Positions 33,813 through 41,761 of a DNA stretch of 64,000 nucleotides are shown piece after piece. The stretch is taken from assembly GCA_018385415.1 (NCBI GenBank), contig JAHAZA010000010.1, forward strand, positions 1 to 64,000, written 5' to 3'. This stretch comes from Treponema sp. Lineage in GTDB: Bacteria > Spirochaetota > Spirochaetia > Treponematales > Treponemataceae. Made by a program: the position numbers and the translations under genes. The stretch's first letter is position 1, and every line of letters begins with the position of its first letter. The notes beneath the pieces were generated by a model. It ran no database searches. It saw only the letters and a list, made by a program, of their open reading frames with translations, and had not been told where the DNA came from.

Positions 33813-34301
33813 ATGAAAAAAACAAATGCAATGCGCATCTTAGATAAACTTAATATTTCATATGAGGCATCTGAATATGATGATGACAGTGAACACAAAC
33901 TTGAACACGGAGCTGCAGCAATGACAGCCCAAAAGCTTGGTGTAAATCCTGAACAGGTTTTCAAAACAATCGTATTCAAGTCTGATTCAAAAGAAGTACT
34001 TGTATTCTGTCAGTCAGCAGTTTCAGAAATTAACCTGAAAAAAGCCCGCACAGTTGCAGGGGTTAAAGAAGTTACACCTGTCAAAGAGCAGGAATTGCTT
34101 GGTCTTACAGGTTACATTCGTGGCGGATGTTCTCCTTTAGGTATGAAAAAACAGTACAGGACTTTTATTGACGAAAGTGCATTGCTTCAGGATGTTATCT
34201 GTGTAAGTGCGGGCGTTCGCGGTACTCAATTAAAGTTGAGTCCTCAGGATCTGATAAAGGCAACAGAAGCAACGGTCTGCGATTTAGTTTTAGAAAAGTA
34301 A
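33813..34301 (+). CDS. YbaK/EbsC-family aminoacyl-tRNA deacylase
   Basis: 162 residues. The family core shows GVNPEQVFKTIVFK (the catalytic Lys region), EINLKKARTVAGVKEV, and GYIRGGCSPLGMKKQYRTFID, then VSAGVRGTQLKLSPQDLI. YbaK-type proteins free tRNA-Pro wrongly charged with cysteine, and relatives act on other pairs. It belongs to the group without a fused synthetase. It ends at a strong hairpin terminator (34314-34363). It is probably translated from the same mRNA as the methyltransferase. Confidence 0.92.
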   Translation: MKKTNAMRILDKLNISYEASEYDDDSEHKLEHGAAAMTAQKLGVNPEQVFKTIVFKSDSKEVLVFCQSAVSEINLKKARTVAGVKEVTPVKEQELLGLTGYIRGGCSPLGMKKQYRTFIDESALLQDVICVSAGVRGTQLKLSPQDLIKATEATVCDLVLEK

Positions 34302-34313
34302 AATATAATATGT

Positions 34314-34363
34314 AAAAAAAATCTTGAAGGTAAATGTTTTTTTTACTTTCAGGATTTTTTTTT
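34314..34363. terminator. Rho-independent terminator after ybaK
   Basis: AAAAATCTTGAAGGTAAA pairs imperfectly with TTTACTTTCAGGATTTTT, with T runs at the end and A runs on the other side. It can work for the ybaK transcript and for the ROK gene ending at 34366. Confidence 0.85.
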
Positions 34364-34365
34364 AT

Positions 34366-35565
34366 TTATACGGATTCTTTACCAGCTTTTGATTCGAGCC
34401 ATTGAAAAGCCGTTAAGTTATTATAAAATTTTGTTTCAATACCATTTCCGTCTGCAAGTTCTGGAACACCAAATATTTTGTCAAGAACAAGAATTGCAGC
34501 TCCTTCTGAAACAACATTTTCTGTTACAGATGCACTTGTTACCAAAGAAGTTTTATTTGGTTCATAAGGCCAGAGGTAAGCAATATCTTCCCTAATATAA
34601 TTAAGAAGCTCGGCGCTTGCTTTTTTTTCAATTCCACCAACATAAACCACATCGAGATTCAATGTATTTACAAGAAAGGCAATATTCTGTGCCAGTTCCT
34701 TAAAAATTCCATTAACAGAGCTATCTGATAATTTTTCAATTGTTGCTGCTCCATTTACAAACTGATTCTGACTTGTAGGATTCCACAGCATACTTCTAAA
34801 TTCTCCGGCAGTCGAATTTGCGCCATGATAAATTTTCCCGTTAAGAACAAATCCAAAACCGACAGAAATATTTCGAGGGGAATTTTTTACGGGCTGCTGT
34901 GGTCGATGCTGGACAAGAACATACATCATGTTTTTTTCTGTTGTTGATGTACGCCATATCATTTTTTCTGTATAACAGCAGCACCGGGCATCATTATCAA
35001 AGAAAACAGGAAGTTTTGTAATTTCTTCAGCTTTCTTAATAAAATCAACAGGTTCGTAAATCATCAATGGAATCGACTGATTAATCGTTCCCTGTTCAAC
35101 ATCAATCAATGCAGGAAGTCCAACTCCAATGCCAAGAAGAATTCTTTTTTTTGCTTTTGCTTCTTTTTTTACAATTTGAAATACCTTCTCAAAAAATCCC
35201 ATAAGACCAAGAGCTGCATATTCATCTGTATTAATTGCTTCAGAATATGTAAAGACTATTTCACCGTTAATACTTACTAAGGAACAATTAAAATTCTGTG
35301 GATTGATTTCAATTCCGCCAACCACAGCAAATTCTTTATTTAATTCGAGAAAAATCGGTTTACGTCCACCTTGAGGTCCAGACTCTCCAGCTTCAGCTTC
35401 GCGAATAATTCCCATGGATGAAAGCTCTGATGTTATTTTTGTAACAGTAGATTTGTCCATTCCAAGGCATGTAGCAATATCTACACGGCTGATTTTTTTC
35501 TCAAGCCAAATTAATCTCAGTATGCGGGAAATGTTAATTTCTGAAAGGGAATTTAAAACTCTCAT
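34366..35565 (-). CDS. ROK-family transcriptional regulator (XylR/NagC-like)
   Basis: 399 residues. An N-terminal winged helix (SRVDIATCLGMDKSTVTKITSELSSMGIIRE) precedes a ROK domain: the first strand VVGGIEINPQNFNC, GIGVGLPALIDVEQG, and VFFDNDARCCCYTEK; the GxFGH-type motif is not clear. The usual zinc motif CxCGxxGC is not seen. It is probably a sugar-responsive repressor, but the ligand and targets are unknown. No sugar genes lie directly beside it. The leaderless start at 35565 has TTGAAA-17-TAAAAT at the right distance. Confidence 0.88.
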   Translation of the reverse strand: MRVLNSLSEINISRILRLIWLEKKISRVDIATCLGMDKSTVTKITSELSSMGIIREAEAGESGPQGGRKPIFLELNKEFAVVGGIEINPQNFNCSLVSINGEIVFTYSEAINTDEYAALGLMGFFEKVFQIVKKEAKAKKRILLGIGVGLPALIDVEQGTINQSIPLMIYEPVDFIKKAEEITKLPVFFDNDARCCCYTEKMIWRTSTTEKNMMYVLVQHRPQQPVKNSPRNISVGFGFVLNGKIYHGANSTAGEFRSMLWNPTSQNQFVNGAATIEKLSDSSVNGIFKELAQNIAFLVNTLNLDVVYVGGIEKKASAELLNYIREDIAYLWPYEPNKTSLVTSASVTENVVSEGAAILVLDKIFGVPELADGNGIETKFYNNLTAFQWLESKAGKESV

Positions 35566-35571
35566 ATTAAC

Positions 35572-35600
35572 ATTTTATTTTAGTTTATTGATTTTTTCAA
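35572..35600 (-). promoter_or_regulatory. Leaderless-type promoter of the ROK gene
   Basis: Minus strand: TTGAAA (35595-35600), 17-bp spacer, TAAAAT (35572-35577). The expected start is exactly the A of the ATG at 35565, and no ribosome site is present. Confidence 0.65.
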
Positions 35601-35605
35601 CCAAT

Positions 35606-36388
35606 CTATTTATTTAACATTATTGCTGTAAGCATGTGATCAGTTGTAGACTTTGTCCGTCGGAAGGAGCACAGATAATCAGATTCGATTGTACACCGAT
35701 TTACAGAGAAAATATTTGAACATTTAACATCAGCTTTTAATAAAGTGATTTCTATGGCTTTTTTCAAATCAAGATAATATTTTTCTGAATTTTTCTGAAC
35801 AAAAATTTCCTTTATGTTATCTTTGAAATGAGCTGAAAACTGATCAATTAAATCTTGTCCGACTTCATAACAGTTTTCACAGGCACAAGGCCCAATTACC
35901 ACCATCAGATCTTCAGGCTTTGTGGAATACTGGGCTGCCATAGCATCAATTGTTTTCCTTACAATTTCTTTACAAGTTCCTTTCCAGCCACTATGACTTA
36001 AACCTATTGCTTTTTTTACAGGATCTAGAAAATAAACAGGAACACAATCTGCCTCAAATGAACACAGCAAAAGATTTGTTTCATTTGTGATAATTCCATC
36101 ATAATCCTGAATATTTGTAGGAATTATAATTCCTTCACCACCATTTTCTTTTTTCATTACACGAATGTTGTCAGTATGAGTCTGATAAGTTGTACACATG
36201 TCAGTCATGGTAACACCTAATTGCTTTGACAAAAGTTCATAGCTGCTCTTCCATGGAGGGTTACCATACTTCCACGCTGATATATGATTTGTTGTATAGA
36301 ACGCTGAAACAAGATTTGTTTTTTCCAATTCATAAATTCTATAAAGTTCTACATCTTTTTTTTCAAAAATAGATTCTGTATAAATCAT
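35606..36388 (-). CDS. pgeF: PgeF/YfiH laccase-domain protein (peptidoglycan editing factor)
   Basis: 260 residues. The copper/zinc-site motifs are present: QTHTDNIRVM (His), SFEADCVPVYFLDPVKKAIG with the Cys, LSHSGWKGTCKEIVRK (His), and a CACENCYEVG segment. Relatives are purine nucleoside hydrolases/laccases and act in correcting peptidoglycan stem peptides. The start ATG at 36388 overlaps the stop of the diguanylate cyclase gene by 4 bp (ATGA), so translation is coupled with it; a functional link is uncertain. Confidence 0.9.
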   Translation of the reverse strand: MIYTESIFEKKDVELYRIYELEKTNLVSAFYTTNHISAWKYGNPPWKSSYELLSKQLGVTMTDMCTTYQTHTDNIRVMKKENGGEGIIIPTNIQDYDGIITNETNLLLCSFEADCVPVYFLDPVKKAIGLSHSGWKGTCKEIVRKTIDAMAAQYSTKPEDLMVVIGPCACENCYEVGQDLIDQFSAHFKDNIKEIFVQKNSEKYYLDLKKAIEITLLKADVKCSNIFSVNRCTIESDYLCSFRRTKSTTDHMLTAIMLNK

Positions 36389-38565
36389 AATGTATTATCA
36401 ATTGCAATTTTAATTCCATCTCTTCCACTATTTTTTACATCGTAAAGAGATTTATCCGCCATATCCAAGGATCTTTGCAAATCTCTGGACTTTGTTATAT
36501 ATCCACCCATACTACAGGTTGTATAATAATACTTTCCTCTGGCAAGTTTTTCTATCTGTTCAACAATTTGTTTTCCAAAATTTTCAACTTCAGTAGCTGT
36601 AGACATCTGCTTTACAAGAATAATAAATTCATCACCACCAAATCGAACTGCAATATCACAATTTCTGCATATATGCTTTATTGCTTTTCCTACACCTTTA
36701 AGAATTTCATCTCCTTCAAGATGGCCGTGATTATCATTAATATCTTTAAATTTATCAAGATCAAAGAATAACAATGCGTAGCTTTCATCTTCATCTTTTG
36801 CTGAAAGAAATTTACTCATTATATCAAGACCTGATATTTTATTATAAATGCCTGTCAATTTATCAAATTGACTTTCATAAGCAACTTCTTCTGCAACTTC
36901 AATTGCTAAGTCCAGCTTGTTTTGTACAATCTGACGTTCTTTTTCTTCCTGAAGCCGTTGTTGAATTTTAGCTTCAATATTTGTATACCCAAGAACAACA
37001 TGCTGAGCTTCTTGATCTTCTGGTTCAACCTTTACCCACTTTGCCTCGAATGTTTCTGGCACTTCTGTAATATGTGATTTGAACTTCTTAGTTACACTCT
37101 TTCGTCCACGAAGAACACTCTTTAATACTTCAACACTTCCAAATTCAAGAAGTTCCTCCTGCTCTTCAGGAACAACAACATTTTCAACATAAAATTTATA
37201 TGATGCTTTAAAAGGAACTGTTTCGTTATCATGAATATCAAAGAATCGTTCAACTTTTTCGTCATGACGATACACTGTAATCTGATCTTCGTTAAGATTA
37301 ATATAGTAAATACAATCGTAACCTTGTGACAATGCAGAAATAATACTTTTACGTTCTTCTTCAGTTTTATCCATTGCTTTACGTTTAAGAACTTCGCTAA
37401 ATGTAAAATAGGCAATAGTTCGAAGCATCGTAAATTCCCTTTTAAAATTATCAAAATTATATACTGTCATAATTGCAACGATAGAACCATTGTTAACAAT
37501 AGGAACAGTCATAAAATTTTTAATGTGAAGTTTTTTACAGAATGAAGACAAAGATTTTGGAACATCAGGAAAAGCTATATCTGAAATATAAATTTCACCA
37601 CGCTTTTGTATAATATGATACCATTCGCTATATACATCTCTAGGAAGATTATTGATAGCTTCTGTCAGGAATCTTGCACGCCTACTGGCGTTCCAATAGA
37701 AAATATGTTCAAGATTAATTTTATCATCAGTAAATACAGAAATAAATGCATCATCAGCGTTATAATACTTTACAAGTTTTTCAAGCAGTAGAGAAATATT
37801 TTCTTCAGGAACCGATTCATAAGCAAGCAGTGAAGTACATTCATCAAGAATTGATTTAAATTTTGTATTAACAGAAGCTTGTAATTCCTGACCATGAGAA
37901 TAGGAATTTTCAAATGAATAAATCAAAAGACATGCAATAAAATATCCAATTGACAGATGTGGTTGAGCATGATCTCTATACTGAAGTAAAGATGAAATTA
38001 TTGGCAATATGGGGAATAAAATAACTGCTCTACTTATATGTTCACTTCTTTTAGTTGCAAGATAATATGAATATATTGAAATAAAGAAGCAAACGATATA
38101 GTAGATGTAATGCATCAAATATACCAGATCAATAAAAATCTGTTTATTTCTTGTATAAACGCCATCTGCAGAAATATAAAACAAATTATTTGTAAAATAA
38201 TTTTGTACAAGCAGAACTGTAATCATTAAAAGAGGAACAAAAGAAATAACTGCTATAAATATTAAATGTTTAAAAGAATCTTTACAGAAGTAGAAAATAA
38301 AAAAGGCAAAAAGAAATGCAATTCCACCAGACACAAGGTAATAAAGTGTCGTTATATCAAAAAATACTCGATCAGAAGGAATAATATCTAACGCACACAA
38401 TCCCCAGCAAAAATCTATAACACAGAATAAAATACAGGAAGCAACGAGAAAAATAAAATTTACTTTGTACTGTCCTTTTTTATAATATTTAATATGCTGG
38501 ATTAAAATAGTAGAAAAGCCGATAAAGCTTAATATACAGAACATTAGATAATGTTTATCGATCAT
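36385..38565 (-). CDS. Membrane diguanylate cyclase (7TM, GAF-like, GGDEF)
   Basis: 726 residues. Seven or eight hydrophobic helices fill residues 1-230, then a GAF-like region at about 245-405, a linker with a coiled coil (QRLQEEKERQIVQNKLD), and a GGDEF domain at about 560-726. The active-site motif is FGGDEF, and the inhibitory I-site RxxD is present as RNCD, five residues upstream. So it should make cyclic di-GMP and be inhibited by it. An ATG at 38565 with AGGTGA upstream is preferred to the GTG at 38577. It overlaps pgeF by 4 bp. Confidence 0.92.
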   Translation of the reverse strand: MIDKHYLMFCILSFIGFSTILIQHIKYYKKGQYKVNFIFLVASCILFCVIDFCWGLCALDIIPSDRVFFDITTLYYLVSGGIAFLFAFFIFYFCKDSFKHLIFIAVISFVPLLMITVLLVQNYFTNNLFYISADGVYTRNKQIFIDLVYLMHYIYYIVCFFISIYSYYLATKRSEHISRAVILFPILPIISSLLQYRDHAQPHLSIGYFIACLLIYSFENSYSHGQELQASVNTKFKSILDECTSLLAYESVPEENISLLLEKLVKYYNADDAFISVFTDDKINLEHIFYWNASRRARFLTEAINNLPRDVYSEWYHIIQKRGEIYISDIAFPDVPKSLSSFCKKLHIKNFMTVPIVNNGSIVAIMTVYNFDNFKREFTMLRTIAYFTFSEVLKRKAMDKTEEERKSIISALSQGYDCIYYINLNEDQITVYRHDEKVERFFDIHDNETVPFKASYKFYVENVVVPEEQEELLEFGSVEVLKSVLRGRKSVTKKFKSHITEVPETFEAKWVKVEPEDQEAQHVVLGYTNIEAKIQQRLQEEKERQIVQNKLDLAIEVAEEVAYESQFDKLTGIYNKISGLDIMSKFLSAKDEDESYALLFFDLDKFKDINDNHGHLEGDEILKGVGKAIKHICRNCDIAVRFGGDEFIILVKQMSTATEVENFGKQIVEQIEKLARGKYYYTTCSMGGYITKSRDLQRSLDMADKSLYDVKNSGRDGIKIAIDNTL

Positions 38566-38638
38566 AAAATCTCTCACCTTTTTATAATAAATATATTATA
38601 ATTTAAGTGTTATATTTTAGTCGATAGGAAAAAGTAAG

Positions 38639-39976
38639 TTAATTATTTTTTATTTCTTCCGCCAGTTTCTGTGCATTGTTATAAAAAATACTTTCCATGT
38701 CGTCCGAAAATTCATTATTTAGAATCTCAAGATCATTCATAACCTGTTTAAGTTCATTTCTTTGGCCAAAGATTACTTCTGAATAACCAACCTCTCGAAG
38801 CTGTCTTGCTTCTTTATTTTCAATCTGGTTTACGCCATAGACAAATTCCTGTTGCGCCAGCTTATTAAGTTTATCAGAATTCAACAAAGGGAATTTCAAA
38901 TTCATGACATAATTATACTTTGGCTCAACATTTATTATACCGGCAGAATATAGAATCAATTCATACAAGGAGATTCCCATAGATGCCGCCATAGTTTCTG
39001 TCATACCGGATATACGCGAGTTAATTTCAATAATATACCACTGATTGTCACTAAACAATAAATCTACCTGAGCAATTCCTGAGAGCTTTAAAAGATTTGC
39101 AAGACGAAGCATTTCGTTTTTTAACTCTGGTATTTTATACTTTTCAGCTGTAACAGGGCCAAGTTTTACATTTTGTTTCGGACTTGTAAGACCAAACTGA
39201 TTTACGCTATTTATCAGAGGATCTGTTACAGTGTAATTTCCTTCACTACCATAAATTTCAATTCCAAATGATGGCCCTTGTAAAAATTCTTCAACAAGAC
39301 GATCACCATTATTTTTTTTGGAAAGAAGAATATGCTTCGCTTCTGCATAAGTATTTACTACATCCATTCCAAATGAAGAAAGCCCGAGGGTGTCCTTAAT
39401 AACAAGTGGAAGTTTTAGTTTTGCAATTTGAGAAAAAACACACTCTCTATAAATATTCTCCGCAATAACCAGTTTACTGCGTTCTGCATAAAACATTTCA
39501 TGGTGGACATAAACACCATCTGCACAGTTAAAATTATTCTGCTTCAGAAACTGATGAGTTCTAAATTTATCAAAACAGATTTCAGAAGTTTCAAGACTAT
39601 GACATATTGTCTTAATTTTTTTACATCTAAGCACATCAGCAATCATTGAATCTTTGATACTCATCCAATCAAATGGTTGTGTCCAATATGTAACTGCGAT
39701 TGCAATATCAGGATTTTGATTACAGATTATCTCTGCCATATTTTCAACTGACGACTGAGACTGTTCAATAAAAACGTATTTCACATTCTGAGATTTTATA
39801 TCACAACCATCGTCATACAAAAACATTCCAGGTTTCTGCATTACCACTACAAATTCAAACTGAGGATATTTAGCTTTTAACATATCCCATTGAGAAGTGC
39901 AGGAAGGAAGCATTTTAAAATCCATTTTTCCTGATGCATAATGATTTGAATTTGTAGAGTAAAATACAATTTTCAT
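38639..39976 (-). CDS. ATP-grasp ligase of unknown substrate
   Basis: 445 residues. The central and C-terminal parts are an ATP-grasp fold: KLPLVIKDTLGLSSFGMDVV (ATP-binding Lys and loop), RLVEEFLQGPSFGIEIYG, and YIIEINSRISGMTETMAASMGI with the metal-binding Glu and Asn. The N-terminal 120 residues look like a substrate-binding region. ATP-grasp enzymes join an amine or thiol to a carboxylate. The nearest look-alikes are carboxylate-amine ligases; the substrate is unknown. It starts 4 bp after the PspC gene stop and probably belongs to that operon. Confidence 0.85.
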   Translation of the reverse strand: MKIVFYSTNSNHYASGKMDFKMLPSCTSQWDMLKAKYPQFEFVVVMQKPGMFLYDDGCDIKSQNVKYVFIEQSQSSVENMAEIICNQNPDIAIAVTYWTQPFDWMSIKDSMIADVLRCKKIKTICHSLETSEICFDKFRTHQFLKQNNFNCADGVYVHHEMFYAERSKLVIAENIYRECVFSQIAKLKLPLVIKDTLGLSSFGMDVVNTYAEAKHILLSKKNNGDRLVEEFLQGPSFGIEIYGSEGNYTVTDPLINSVNQFGLTSPKQNVKLGPVTAEKYKIPELKNEMLRLANLLKLSGIAQVDLLFSDNQWYIIEINSRISGMTETMAASMGISLYELILYSAGIINVEPKYNYVMNLKFPLLNSDKLNKLAQQEFVYGVNQIENKEARQLREVGYSEVIFGQRNELKQVMNDLEILNNEFSDDMESIFYNNAQKLAEEIKNN

Positions 39977-39980
39977 TTAA

Positions 39981-40286
39981 TTACTTCTCAAAATAGGAAT
40001 CAAATTTATCGTCAATATCTACGGAACCATTTTCCCGTTTTGCTTTCATATTGACATATTCTTCTTCATCATCTTCTGTTTCAAACTGATCAAAATCCTC
40101 TGCAGGACGGGCAGGCATAAGAATTGCAGTCAAGATATAAATCCAAATCCCACTTGTTCCTGCAAAAACAAGAATGATAAAAATCATTCTGACGAACAAC
40201 GGATCTATATTGAAATATTCTCCAAAGCCACCACAAGTTCCTGTAAAGATTTTATTTTTTGTCGATTTAAAAATTTTTTTTGCCAT
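39981..40286 (-). CDS. PspC-domain membrane protein
   Basis: 101 residues. The PspC domain is complete: FKSTKNKIFTGTCGGFGEYF, FNIDPLFVRMIFIILVFAGT and a hydrophobic helix, then an acidic cytoplasmic-looking tail. PspC proteins respond to envelope stress and bind partner proteins at the membrane. It lies between the DUF1700 gene (8 bp) and the ATP-grasp gene (4 bp). It forms part of a PadR-led envelope operon. Confidence 0.92.
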   Translation of the reverse strand: MAKKIFKSTKNKIFTGTCGGFGEYFNIDPLFVRMIFIILVFAGTSGIWIYILTAILMPARPAEDFDQFETEDDEEEYVNMKAKRENGSVDIDDKFDSYFEK

Positions 40287-40294
40287 AAGTTCAC

Positions 40295-41299
40295 CTATTT
40301 ACCAAAGGAGATTTTAACATCACCCATTCCGACTTTTACAAAGAAATGATTTTTCTTTTTTGAATCTGTAATTATTTCGCTGAAACCATTACGTTTTTCA
40401 TCCCCGTAATGAACAGTTCCCATTCCGATTTTTGTATCGCAGGAATATGTTCTTGAAGTTCCTGTTGTTCTAACTTTTATCGATCCCATTATACAATCAA
40501 TCTTTGTATAACCTTTTAAGGTTCCGCTAACATCTATTGAGCCCATTGAGCAACGGATGTTTGTTGACTGTGAAGTAATACCTTCAGCAATCAATTCTCC
40601 TGCAGAAAGATCAATAATTGTTTTCTCTGCACTGATACTTAAATCACTTGTTGTCAATTGACCTGCACCAAGTGATAGTTTCAAATTTTCAACAGATGCA
40701 CCAGCTGGAACTGTAATAAGAACTCTTGGGCACCATTTATTCTTAATTGAGTGCCCATACTTTTTAAGATTACTATGAATTTTTTTATTTTCGATTATTA
40801 AAGTTCCTGCATCATTTATTTCACATCTAAAATCTTTTTTGGAGATTCCCTTTGTTTCAACTTTATATGTCTTTCCAGATTTTATACAGAACTGCCCGGC
40901 TCCAACAACTATTCCAAGATTTACTACTTCAGTTTTCTGAAACTCAAAAAGCATTTTTTCCTGAGAATAATCAAACCCATTTTTTTCTGAATATGTTTTT
41001 TCTTCATCAGCAAATTTATCTTCTTCGTCTTCATCTACCGTTTCATATTTTATACCGTCTTCTGTTTCACCTTTTGTTTTCTTCGATTTTTTCTTTGTAA
41101 TTTTTGCTGGTACACATTCAAAATTATCAACAATTGTTCTCGCCAGTGTTTCAGGATCTCCCAGTTCATCAATTACTTTATCATCGTCATCAGCATCATC
41201 AAAATAATTTGAATAATACTCCAATGCTTCTTTACGTTCCTCTGCTGTAAGCGCCTGAATATTTTTTTCTACGATAGCTAAATACTGTTTCTTTGTCAT
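40295..41299 (-). CDS. DUF1700 (HAAS) plus DUF4097 adhesin-like protein
   Basis: 334 residues. The N-terminal HAAS helices (KKQYLAIVEKNIQALTAEER, YYSNYFDDADDD) are typical of DUF1700. An acidic linker with Lys-rich and Glu-rich runs follows. The C-terminal 215 residues are repeated short beta strands with GAGQ, LGAGQL, SAGELIAEG and SMGSIDVSG turns, a beta-helix of DUF4097 type. No signal peptide or membrane helix is evident. It is regularly found after PadR and beside PspC. Function undefined; probably sensing or binding at the membrane. Confidence 0.88.
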   Translation of the reverse strand: MTKKQYLAIVEKNIQALTAEERKEALEYYSNYFDDADDDDKVIDELGDPETLARTIVDNFECVPAKITKKKSKKTKGETEDGIKYETVDEDEEDKFADEEKTYSEKNGFDYSQEKMLFEFQKTEVVNLGIVVGAGQFCIKSGKTYKVETKGISKKDFRCEINDAGTLIIENKKIHSNLKKYGHSIKNKWCPRVLITVPAGASVENLKLSLGAGQLTTSDLSISAEKTIIDLSAGELIAEGITSQSTNIRCSMGSIDVSGTLKGYTKIDCIMGSIKVRTTGTSRTYSCDTKIGMGTVHYGDEKRNGFSEIITDSKKKNHFFVKVGMGDVKISFGK

Positions 41300-41311
41300 T
41301 TTGATAACCTC

Positions 41312-41629
41312 TTACTTTCCTAATAAAATTGAATCTATTTCCTTTCGATAATCAGCCCAGGCTTTTCTATATTCATTAAGCAGAACATTTCCTTCGGAAG
41401 TGATTTTATAATAACGCCTGTTTCGTCCATCAAAAGCTTTGTCATAAGTTTCAAGATATTCCTCTTTCTGAAGTCTTCGCAGAACCGGATAAAGGGAACT
41501 TTCAGATACATCAATTACTTGTCTGACATCCTGTGTTATTTTATAACCGTAAGTTCCTTCTTTAGTTTCCTTTGCAACAACTGAAAGCACAATTGCATCT
41601 AGCATATTTGTACCTGCATTGAAGTTCAT
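41312..41629 (-). CDS. PadR-family transcriptional regulator
   Basis: 105 residues, the usual short PadR form. LDAIVLSVVAKETKEGTYGYKITQDV begins the winged helix, and SSLYPVLRRLQKEEYLETYDK is the recognition part, followed by RRYYKITSEG. GGAGG precedes the ATG. It is first in the operon with DUF1700, PspC and the ATP-grasp gene and probably represses it. An AT-rich perfect inverted repeat (41656-41672) lies just upstream. Confidence 0.93.
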   Translation of the reverse strand: MNFNAGTNMLDAIVLSVVAKETKEGTYGYKITQDVRQVIDVSESSLYPVLRRLQKEEYLETYDKAFDGRNRRYYKITSEGNVLLNEYRKAWADYRKEIDSILLGK

Positions 41630-41655
41630 AAAACCTCCATACTTTCTTGTTCACA

Positions 41656-41672
41656 ATATTATTTAATAATAT
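41656..41672. promoter_or_regulatory. Possible PadR operator (inverted repeat)
   Basis: ATATTATT and AATAATAT form an 8-bp perfect inverted repeat around one base, about 27 bp upstream of the padR start, inside the likely promoter. A similar AT-rich half-site lies at about 41685-41697. The region is AT-rich, so chance is possible. Confidence 0.35.
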
Positions 41673-41705
41673 ATACTATATGAAATATAATATTATTCGT
41701 CAAGC

Positions 41706-41741
41706 AAAAAAAAAATCCCGAAACCTTAAAGCTCCAGGATT
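41706..41741 (-). terminator. Terminator of the SulP gene
   Basis: On the minus strand AATCC and GGATT enclose a partly paired loop, followed by about ten T. It lies 20 bp after the sulP stop and just upstream of the PadR regulatory region. Confidence 0.65.
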
Positions 41742-41761
41742 ATAATTTTCTATTGTTCTAT

